This document shows, piece by piece, positions 1 through 4,636 of a stretch of 9,474 nucleotides of DNA. Each line of letters starts with the position of its first letter. Position 1 is the first letter of the stretch. Origin of the DNA: Bacteroidales bacterium (GTDB taxonomy: Bacteria > Bacteroidota > Bacteroidia > Bacteroidales > UBA932); assembly GCA_017461285.1 (NCBI GenBank), contig JAFTYS010000147.1, positions 1 to 9,474 on the forward strand. Reading direction: 5' to 3'. The translations under genes were made by a program, and so were the position numbers. The notes under the pieces were generated by a model. It ran no database searches, was not told the origin of the DNA, and saw only the letters and a list, made by a program, of their open reading frames with translations.

Positions 1-164
1 AACTTGTGTATTATGAGGTCTTTCCTTCCATTGAACAGGCTATTGCAAGAGAAAAGCAGATAAAGCATTTCAAACGCGAGTGGAAGAACCAGTTGGTGGA
101 GAAGGTTAATCCTGAATGGACTGATATTTCCGGGGAGATTGTGCTTGATCCGGCTGTGGTGTGA
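1..164 (+). CDS. GIY-YIG nuclease, C-terminal part (5' end outside window)
   Basis: Reading from base 3, an open frame of 53 codons runs into the window and stops at TGA 162-164. The peptide contains YYE, then siEqAIaREKqIK, then kReWKnqLve and NPeW. This is the second half of small single-domain GIY-YIG endonucleases of about 80-100 residues (YhbQ/UPF0213-like), in which the Glu of REKQIK is the expected metal ligand. The GIY and YIG motifs must lie upstream of base 1. These proteins are putative DNA-nicking enzymes of largely unknown cellular role. The last residues (about GEIVLDPAVV) and the stop codon run directly into the palindromic repeat that starts at 163, so the C-terminus may be partly repeat-derived. 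I am confident of the family from this half; whether the protein is intact cannot be seen. Confidence 0.82.
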   Translation, partial: LVYYEVFPSIEQAIAREKQIKHFKREWKNQLVEKVNPEWTDISGEIVLDPAVV

Positions 165-251
165 GATCCCCGGTAGGAGCTGGGGATGACGGGGATGGCC
201 GATCAGGTCGGCCATGACGGTGAAGTGATCGGGCCATGACGGGGAAACCCC
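163..251. repeat. Palindromic repeat cluster A (REP-like)
   Basis: Short GC-rich palindromic units follow the skeleton GAT-arm-TCARG-arm-ATGACG. The first, 163-191, is degenerate: CCCC at 168-171 pairs with GGGG at 182-185 around a short loop. The second is clean: an 8-bp perfect stem, ATGGCCGA at 195-202 with TCGGCCAT at 208-215, and loop TCAGG. A third, decayed unit with the tail CATGACGG lies at about 228-243, followed by the mini-hairpin GGGG-AAA-CCCC at 241-251. Bases 176-220 recur at 1409-1453 with one mismatch. The cluster begins within the stop codon of the upstream GIY-YIG gene. The repeats are seen directly; a REP-like nature is inferred from the structure. Confidence 0.8.
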
Positions 252-254
252 TAT

Positions 255-297
255 AAAAAACCAAACCCGATAGCTTGACGAATCAGAGGCTACCGGG
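255..297 (-). terminator. Rho-independent terminator for the Abi gene
   Basis: Read on the minus strand, CCCGGTAGC (297-289) pairs with GCTATCGGG (274-266): nine pairs including one G-U, with a 14-nt loop. A T-rich tract, TTTGGTTTTTT (265-255), follows. It lies about 60 nt past the stop of the minus-strand Abi gene at 359 and is the only well-formed terminator in that direction. Confidence 0.65.
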
Positions 298-307
298 AAT
301 ACCGACG

Positions 308-315
308 CAAATATA
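308..315 (-). promoter_or_regulatory. Orphan TAnnTTTG motif between the Abi gene and its terminator
   Basis: The minus strand reads TATATTTG, a perfect match to the Bacteroidota -7 element, and would start transcripts near base 301. No gene follows; the terminator hairpin at 297-255 comes at once. No -33 element is evident. It may be a chance match in A+T-rich sequence, a remnant, or the promoter of a very short RNA. Confidence 0.25.
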
Positions 316-358
316 GGCACTTTCACAATAATATGCAAATATTCACTCGTATTTTTAT

Positions 359-1054
359 TTATTGTAATAACTTGTCTATCTGATCACAAGCATTACTGAT
401 ATGCCCCAATCCATACAAAAGTGATGCCCCATCGATTCCCATCCACCCGAATAGCGTCATGATGCGGTTATATCTGTTCTTGGCGTAGGAAGTGTCAATG
501 CAGACTGGATTTCCAAAGCATATTGGCTCATGGTGAGCAATTCTGTTTCTGAGATTGTTAATGTAGTCCAGTTCTCCGAAAACATATGTATTATCGTACC
601 TATGCTGCTTTGTTGATTTAGGTTTATTTGGAAACGCCTTCAATAGTACTTGGCCAGTTAGCAGATATTGGATATTTGAGAACATATACTTCCATACTCC
701 AAAACCGACTTCTGATAAGAGTTTTGTATGAGAATAATTATGGTGTTTGACAAGATCGTAGTATTCTTTCTCAATAATCTTCTTAGTGTTCTCGGCTCTC
801 TTATCGCTATATAATGCACCACCTGGCAATATGAAATCACGAAGCCAGTCGTTTCCCCATCTTGCTTTCATCACTTTGTCTATCCGGTTTCTGAGAGCCA
901 CTTCAAAGCAACTGACTACGACAAACATTTCTTGCGACAGGCGAAGATTATAACGATATAATGTCATTGCCTTCGCTGTATTTCCTCCACACGCGACATT
1001 GTATTTCCTCATTCGCTCCGGAGATATGATACTTTCAAATTCCGTGTATTTCAT
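359..1054 (-). CDS. Abi family (AbiD/F-like, Abi_2) HEPN protein
   Basis: A 231-residue protein of the Abi_2 type, a family named after lactococcal phage abortive-infection proteins AbiD/AbiF. The N-terminal helical part carries FEVALRNRID (50-59), typical of the family. Near the C-terminus NLRNRIAHHEP (167-177) contains the HEPN signature Rx4H (R169...H174) used by HEPN ribonucleases, so RNA cleavage during phage stress is a reasonable role by family; no activity is shown here. Length fits the compact members of the family. The ATG at 1054 is the first start after a good promoter and has an A-rich leader (aaaacgaaaag) in place of a Shine-Dalgarno. The gene stands alone on its strand with its own terminator and is clearly more A+T-rich than the operon to its right. 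It is bracketed by near-identical palindromic repeats, which suggests acquisition. No antitoxin-like partner is adjacent. Confidence 0.85.
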   Translation of the reverse strand: MKYTEFESIISPERMRKYNVACGGNTAKAMTLYRYNLRLSQEMFVVVSCFEVALRNRIDKVMKARWGNDWLRDFILPGGALYSDKRAENTKKIIEKEYYDLVKHHNYSHTKLLSEVGFGVWKYMFSNIQYLLTGQVLLKAFPNKPKSTKQHRYDNTYVFGELDYINNLRNRIAHHEPICFGNPVCIDTSYAKNRYNRIMTLFGWMGIDGASLLYGLGHISNACDQIDKLLQ

Positions 1055-1076
1055 ATCTTTTCGTTTTTACTGGTTG

Positions 1077-1084
1077 CAAATATA
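1077..1084 (-). promoter_or_regulatory. Promoter -7 element (TAnnTTTG) of the Abi gene
   Basis: The minus strand reads TATATTTG, the Bacteroidota sigma-ABfr -7 consensus, ending 22 nt before the ATG at 1054. This gives a short leader of roughly 15 nt. No clear -33 TTG is found at the usual spacing. Confidence 0.6.
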
Positions 1085-1099
1085 ATTGTTTACGATGAT

Positions 1100-1411
1100 T
1101 TAGGCATTGTTGTCTTCAAGATATTTCAGCAGCTAGTCGGCGAGGTCGATGTGGGCTGCTCGATCCTCCGGGGTGGCGTTCTTTTCGAGGAGGTCGCTGA
1201 CTTTGAGGTCGAGGTGTGGGAAGTCGGCGGTGAGGCGGAACCAGTCGTGGTAGCATCTATGTCGGGAAAGACTATGATTTTGCGGCCTTTGAGAACTGCA
1301 AGACGGCTGTTGAATTGGGACTTGCCTCCGGTGGCGAGCCATAGGTTTTTGGGCATTAGGGCGGCGCAGATGATGGCGGTCTTTTCGGATTCTACGAGGG
1401 CGACTGTTGGA
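1100..1411 (-). pseudogene. DUF6371 (toprim-like) protein remnant
   Basis: The minus strand preserves the C-terminal third of a DUF6371-type protein, a toprim-like family common in Bacteroides and its mobile elements. The first frame reads [20 protein letters not shown] and [14 protein letters not shown]; the next frame continues [16 protein letters not shown] and HIDLAD. Three lesions are visible. The 5' part is missing, because homology ends at about 1409-1411 where repeat cluster B begins. A single base is lost near 1251-1252: restoring one T gives DAYHDW in frame. After DLAD a TAG stands where a sense codon, probably Trp, is expected; beyond it [10 protein letters not shown] continues to the apparent original TAA at 1100-1102. 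The upstream ATG at 1506 belongs to repeat sequence and is not a real start. The gene is dead. Confidence 0.78.
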
Positions 1412-1556
1412 GCCGGGGATGACGGGGATGGCCGATCAGGTCGGCCATGACGGAATTGATCGGGGATGACGGTGGAGATGGCCGGTCGGGTGAGATCCCC
1501 GGTCAAGCCGGGGATGACGTGGACCGACCGTCATTGCCGGCTTGACCGGCAATCTC
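1409..1556. repeat. Palindromic repeat cluster B (REP-like, with an inverted pair)
   Basis: Bases 1409-1453 repeat 176-220 (44/45), including the 8-bp hairpin at 1428-1448. Decayed half-units follow at about 1457-1490. Two excellent units end the cluster in opposite orientation, 9 nt apart. Unit 1492-1519 is GAGAT-CCCCGG-TCAAG-CCGGGG-ATGACG. Unit 1529-1556 read on the minus strand is the same except that the outer stem pairs are TG/CA instead of CC/GG, so both stems stay perfect. The tail ATGACGG recurs throughout. The inverted pair resembles the BIME arrangement of REP elements. No coding capacity is believable here. Confidence 0.85.
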
Positions 1557-1570
1557 AAAATGACTAACTT

Positions 1571-1703
1571 CAATTTTGCCACGAAGCGCAGATAGGGTCT
1601 TTATTTTGCGCATCGTGGCAAATTTGAGCCGCTTTTCCTGCTTTTGCAGCCACGAAGCGCAAATTCCTGCCAAATTATGCGTTTCGTGGCAGCGCTCAGC
1701 GCT
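1571..1703. repeat. Double long-hairpin repeat based on GCCACGAAGCGCA
   Basis: Four copies of a 13-mer alternate in orientation: plus at 1578-1590, minus at 1607-1619, plus at 1649-1661, minus at 1678-1690. The first pair forms a 20-bp stem (1571-1590 with 1607-1626; 18/20 paired, 16-nt loop). The second forms a 13-bp stem with one G-T pair and a 16-nt loop. A small palindrome, AGCGC-TCA-GCGCT, follows at 1691-1703. There is no T tract suited to a simple terminator and no flanking transposase. This is a non-coding repeat family distinct from clusters A and B. Confidence 0.75.
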
Positions 1704-1824
1704 TATATAGTATCGGGCAGTGGCGGCCAATCGCTATCTGCATGTATTTGGTCGGATGCATACACAGTCCGCAAAGATAGTGTTGATTCCGCTCATCCGT
1801 CCTGAGGACCTGAGGACTTGAGAA

Positions 1825-1845
1825 TACCTGTTCATAAGACAGGTA
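1825..1845. promoter_or_regulatory. Inverted repeat, possible operator
   Basis: TACCTGT (1825-1831) and ACAGGTA (1839-1845) form perfect 7-bp arms with a 7-nt spacer. The repeat sits about 40 nt upstream of the -7 element of the operon promoter, the position of an activator or repressor site. No T tract follows, so it is not a typical terminator. The binding protein is unknown. Confidence 0.35.
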
Positions 1846-1884
1846 CTATACGGCGAGATTGTTTCATATTTGAGGAGAATTGAG

Positions 1885-1892
1885 TATATTTG
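1885..1892 (+). promoter_or_regulatory. Promoter -7 element (TAnnTTTG) of the HPrK-like/PqqD operon
   Basis: TATATTTG matches the Bacteroidota -7 consensus and ends 24 nt before the ATG at 1917. A TTG at 1859-1861 is a possible -33 element, but its spacing of 23 nt is longer than usual. It is the only good promoter ahead of the five linked genes. Confidence 0.6.
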
Positions 1893-1916
1893 TAGGTTGA
1901 ATATACTTTCTGGAAA

Positions 1917-2807
1917 ATGAATAGGTTACAGCGATACAAGGTGGCTGGACATGTGTTCGGGATTGAGATGGATGCGGATTCTGCATTGTGGCAGATGATG
2001 GAGGAGCCGTACGGACCGTTTGAGACGGCGGAAGACGGTCTTCTTTTCTGCGTGCGTCTCAATGCGGCGGTAGCAAGACCGGAAACTGCGGTCCAGGTAT
2101 ATTCCAACGAGGATTCTGTAGAACCGGGATTTATAGCTCTTGGCGTATGGAGGGATGAATGCGGCCATTATTTCGAGTTCACGCAGCCGGGATCAGACTG
2201 CGTCAACGGATGTCTGTATATAGATAATGGCCTTAAGGATGCAAGCCTCTCTCTTGAAGGAGACGGAATGAGGAGATGGCTGACCTTCAACACCGCCGTA
2301 AACTTCTGCTTCCTTCTTTCGACCGCCTGCCGCCAGACTGTCCTGACCCATGCTTCATGCGTCAGCTATAAGGGAAAGTCATATATGTTCCTTGGCAAGA
2401 GCGGCACCGGCAAGAGCACCCACAGCCGTATGTGGCTGTCGGCTCTGGAAGGAGTGGAACTGATGAATGACGACCATCCTGTAGTACGCGTCGGCGATGA
2501 CGGAAGTGTCGTTGCGTATGGGTCGCCATGGAGCGGAAAGACCAGATGCTACAAGAATGTGGAGGCCCCTGTCGGCGGAATAATCCGTATATCCAGGGCT
2601 CCATACAACAAGGCCCGCCGGCTGTCGCTCATCGAGTCATACGGCTCGCTGATGACCAGCTGCAGCGGAATGACATGGGAGAAGGAACTGGCTGACGGTC
2701 GCGACCGGACCATCCAGGCGATCATCGGCAAGGTGCCTTGCTGGGTGATGGAGTGTCTGCCTGATGAAGATGCGGCGCGTGTGTGCTGCGAATCTGTTTC
2801 AAAGTAA
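1917..2807 (+). CDS. HPr kinase-like (HprK-related) P-loop kinase
   Basis: A 296-residue protein. The N-terminal half (1-140) is poorly conserved; the C-terminal half is an HPr kinase/PEP-carboxykinase-like nucleotide-binding domain. Visible motifs are THASCV (144-149), Walker A GKSGTGKST (160-168), MNDDHPVV (183-190, with the acidic pair expected to bind metal and act in phosphotransfer) and YGSPWSGKT (201-209). Such genes are often labelled 'phosphoenolpyruvate carboxykinase', but this one lacks the rest of that enzyme and is better read as a small protein or peptide kinase. HprK homologues outside the PTS act in some lasso peptide clusters, phosphorylating the peptide, and in 'HPr-rel-A' loci beside PqqD proteins. 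It is the first gene of the operon, starts with ATG in a leader without a Shine-Dalgarno, and ends 1 nt before the next ATG. The substrate is unknown; a peptide bound by the neighbouring PqqD protein is my inference. Confidence 0.8.
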   Translation: MNRLQRYKVAGHVFGIEMDADSALWQMMEEPYGPFETAEDGLLFCVRLNAAVARPETAVQVYSNEDSVEPGFIALGVWRDECGHYFEFTQPGSDCVNGCLYIDNGLKDASLSLEGDGMRRWLTFNTAVNFCFLLSTACRQTVLTHASCVSYKGKSYMFLGKSGTGKSTHSRMWLSALEGVELMNDDHPVVRVGDDGSVVAYGSPWSGKTRCYKNVEAPVGGIIRISRAPYNKARRLSLIESYGSLMTSCSGMTWEKELADGRDRTIQAIIGKVPCWVMECLPDEDAARVCCESVSK

Positions 2808-2808
2808 T

Positions 2809-3255
2809 ATGATGAAGACCAGGACTATACCTAACGAAGAACTGATACCGGAATTCGGAAGGCTCGTGCAGGAAGGGAATGAAGTTGTCTTCAGGCCCAA
2901 GGGTATGAGCATGCTTCCGTTCATTCGTGGCGGGAAGGACAGCGTGGCGCTCGTGAAGGCCGAAGGTCTGAAGGTCGGCGACATTGTCCTCGCCAAGGTA
3001 AGAGGAGGGGCATTCGTCCTTCATCGTATAGACAGCATGGTTGATGACGCGATTGTCCTCATGGGAGACGGCAATCTGGCAGGAAAGGAAAGGTGCACTG
3101 CAGATGATGTACTGGCTGTCGCTGCAAGGATATTGAAAGATAACAGGGAAATAGACTGCCGGTCGGCCTGGCATAAGAGACGGGCCATGCTTTGGAAAAG
3201 GCTTCTGCCTGTGAGGCGTTATCTGCTGGCAATATACCGAAGGATTTATTTGTAA
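2809..3255 (+). CDS. S24/S26 family (signal peptidase-like) Ser/His protease, soluble form
   Basis: A 148-residue protein starting at the ATG pair 2809/2812, one base after the kinase stop. Extending upstream to 2764 would overlap the kinase by 44 bases and adds nothing conserved. KGMSMLPFI (31-39) holds the SMxP box with nucleophile Ser34. VLHRID (70-75) places a His (H72) where classical bacterial signal peptidase I has its general-base Lys, so this is the SipW/ER-type Ser/His arrangement. MGDGN (85-89) matches the conserved GDxN box. There is no N-terminal membrane anchor. The C-terminus (about 122-148) is a strongly basic, Trp/Leu/Tyr-rich amphipathic stretch that could lie on the membrane. 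Family knowledge gives a peptidase. Within this operon the natural inference is leader-peptide cleavage of a modified peptide in the cytoplasm or at the inner face of the membrane. Confidence 0.78.
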   Translation: MMKTRTIPNEELIPEFGRLVQEGNEVVFRPKGMSMLPFIRGGKDSVALVKAEGLKVGDIVLAKVRGGAFVLHRIDSMVDDAIVLMGDGNLAGKERCTADDVLAVAARILKDNREIDCRSAWHKRRAMLWKRLLPVRRYLLAIYRRIYL

Positions 3256-3260
3256 AAGAT

Positions 3261-3527
3261 ATGAAGATCGTAGAAGGATTCAGACTGCGCGATGTTATGG
3301 GACAGGCGACAGTCATCGGAGAAGGAGTCAATCAGGTAAACTTCAACAAACTGATTACCTTGAACGCATCCGCTGCCTTTCTTTGGAGGCAGGTTGAAGG
3401 CAAGGAGTTCGATGTGGAAACGTTGAAGGACCTTCTTGTAAGCGAATACGGAATAGATGCCCAGCTTGCTGAAAAGGATGCTGAGGCTATAGCGAATAAG
3501 TGGGTCGAGGCTGGCATCGTGAGGTGA
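3261..3527 (+). CDS. PqqD-like peptide-binding protein (RRE)
   Basis: An 88-residue protein of the PqqD family, small winged-helix proteins that bind the leader of a ribosomally made peptide and present it to modifying enzymes. Typical features: N-terminal strands (about 1-30), LITLNASAAFLWRQVEG (31-47) carrying the family's LN.t..flW..leg pattern, an acidic helix (50-62) and a C-terminal helix ending wveaGIVR. It starts at ATG 3261, 5 nt after the peptidase gene; longer starts would overlap that gene. Its stop TGA shares one base with the start of the nucleotidyltransferase (TGATG). PQQ synthesis genes are absent, so this is not pqqD itself but an RRE-type protein of a peptide pathway or an 'HPr-rel-A' type partner of the kinase. 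Assignment to the family is firm; the client peptide is unknown. Confidence 0.85.
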   Translation: MKIVEGFRLRDVMGQATVIGEGVNQVNFNKLITLNASAAFLWRQVEGKEFDVETLKDLLVSEYGIDAQLAEKDAEAIANKWVEAGIVR

Positions 3528-4636
3528 TGAAAGCTTCTCAGGACATACTTCTTTCTCTGGTAAGGAATGCCTTGTGGGGCACTCCATGTGATATGGCGTC
3601 CAGACCTGACTGGGACAAGGTCCTCTACCTTGCCCGTCAGCAGACTGTCACGGGACTTGTCGCAGAAGCCGTTCCCGGACTTCCTGAAGAGTTCCAGCCT
3701 GACGCAGGACAGAAGCTTAAAATTCATTCTGCGGCCATGGGCATATATCGGTCTCACGCCCTTCTTAATGGCAAGCTAGCTCAGGTGAGGAAACTGATGG
3801 ATTCGGCCGATATCCGTTCCGTTCTGTTCAAAGGTCAGGGCGTTGCTCTGAATTATCCGAATCCGCTGAGCCGTCAGTGCGGAGATATAGATCTTTATGT
3901 AGGAGAGAATAATTTCCTCAAAGGAATGGATCTTCTCGAACCTGGTGTGGAGCATGATGTGGATGTGTATAAGGACATGAAGCATTTCACCATTGATTCT
4001 GATGGTGTTCATGTGGAACTGCACAGGATTGCCGAGATGCTTCCAGGGAGAAAGGCTGACAGGGAGTTCCAGAAATGGACCGTTGAAGAACTTATGGGGC
4101 CGGACGTGCGTTCAGTCATGATAGGCGGGTGCGAAGTTGATCTGCCGCCGGTGGATTTTGATACGCTGTATATAATGAACCATGCATGGCACCATTTCAT
4201 CAACGGGGGAATCGGATTGAGGCAGCTTTGCGACTGGACGATGTACCTGCACAGATTCCATGACCGTATAGATGTCGCCAGACTTGAATCCAATCTGAAA
4301 CGTTTCAGACTTACCAGAGCATGGCAGGTCATGTCTTGTTTCTGTGTTAAGTATCTGGGCCTTCCGGCCCGAGAGTGTCCGCTTCATAGCGGCCGGTACG
4401 GCCGCGAAGCGGACAAGATGCTCGAACTGGTTTTCAGCGAAGGCAATTTCGGAAAGTTTTCTTCTGCAAGGAAGTCTCCGAGGCCGGCAGGCCATTTTGC
4501 CGGCAAGTTCCACTCATTCATGGTCACGAACCGCAGATTGATACATGTTCTACCTGTTGCACCAGGGGACGTGATCCGTTCATGGGTGTGGTATTTCATA
4601 AGAGGAATGAAGAATGTCAACAAACGCATAAAGTGA
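3527..4636 (+). CDS. Nucleotidyltransferase family protein (NTP_transf_5-like)
   Basis: A 369-residue protein of the uncharacterised nucleotidyltransferase family (PF14907-like). The core is VLFKGQGVALNYPNP (99-113), then SRQCGDIDLYV (115-125) with the catalytic DxD pair D120/D122, and VHVELHR (161-167) supplying the third acidic residue, E164. The later helical part includes HAWHHFINGG and LRQLCDW. The start at ATG 3527 overlaps the PqqD stop by one base; the in-frame ATG at 3500 would lie inside pqqD. The 3' end overlaps the ABC gene start by four bases (GTGA). Members of this family recur beside PqqD-like and HPrK-like genes and in some lasso peptide clusters, where a nucleotidyl transfer onto the product or its phosphate is suspected. 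The reaction catalysed here is not known. Confidence 0.82.
   Translation: MKASQDILLSLVRNALWGTPCDMASRPDWDKVLYLARQQTVTGLVAEAVPGLPEEFQPDAGQKLKIHSAAMGIYRSHALLNGKLAQVRKLMDSADIRSVLFKGQGVALNYPNPLSRQCGDIDLYVGENNFLKGMDLLEPGVEHDVDVYKDMKHFTIDSDGVHVELHRIAEMLPGRKADREFQKWTVEELMGPDVRSVMIGGCEVDLPPVDFDTLYIMNHAWHHFINGGIGLRQLCDWTMYLHRFHDRIDVARLESNLKRFRLTRAWQVMSCFCVKYLGLPARECPLHSGRYGREADKMLELVFSEGNFGKFSSARKSPRPAGHFAGKFHSFMVTNRRLIHVLPVAPGDVIRSWVWYFIRGMKNVNKRIK

Larger units (their letters stand above)
1704..1916. other. Intergenic leader region of the five-gene operon
   Basis: About 210 bases with no convincing gene. The contents are a short direct repeat CCTGAGGAC (around 1800-1816), an inverted repeat at 1825-1845, and a promoter -7 element at 1885-1892. 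I see no riboswitch-like or tRNA-like structure. The longest ATG frame on the plus strand, 1756-1821 (21 codons), lacks supporting signals. Confidence 0.5.

Noticed and set aside
241..251. GGGG-AAA-CCCC mini-hairpin as a terminator for the GIY-YIG gene
   Set aside because: It is followed by A-rich, not T-rich, sequence on the plus strand, and a 4-bp stem is too short.
1151..1450. 99-codon plus-strand ORF
   Set aside because: It is antisense to the DUF6371 remnant and runs into the repeat cluster; no family resemblance.
1126..1506. 126-codon minus-strand ORF taken as an intact protein
   Set aside because: Its start is in palindromic repeat sequence and its C-terminal part is the wrong frame after a frameshift; only the middle is real homology, so it is called a pseudogene.
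163..1556. Repeat clusters considered as a CRISPR array
   Set aside because: Units are palindromic, irregularly spaced, in both orientations and without unique spacers of constant length; no cas genes are nearby.
1503..1730. 75-codon minus-strand ORF
   Set aside because: It is made of hairpin repeat and palindromic repeat sequence; composition and lack of a start signal argue against coding.
1756..1821. 21-codon plus-strand ORF upstream of the kinase, considered as the missing precursor peptide
   Set aside because: No promoter or ribosome-binding signal precedes it, it lies upstream of the only good promoter, and it has no leader/core character or repeated residues.
1917..2807. Annotation as phosphoenolpyruvate carboxykinase
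   Set aside because: It is far shorter than PEPCK and shares only the P-loop region; the motifs fit HPrK-related kinases better.
3261..3527. Annotation as the PQQ biosynthesis gene pqqD
   Set aside because: No pqqA, B, C or E is nearby, and the neighbours are those of HPrK/PqqD-type peptide systems.
4582..4632. Upstream ATG (4582) as start of the ABC exporter
   Set aside because: It would overlap the nucleotidyltransferase gene by 55 bases and add residues not typical of the family; GTG 4633 gives a 4-nt overlap and the expected N-terminus.
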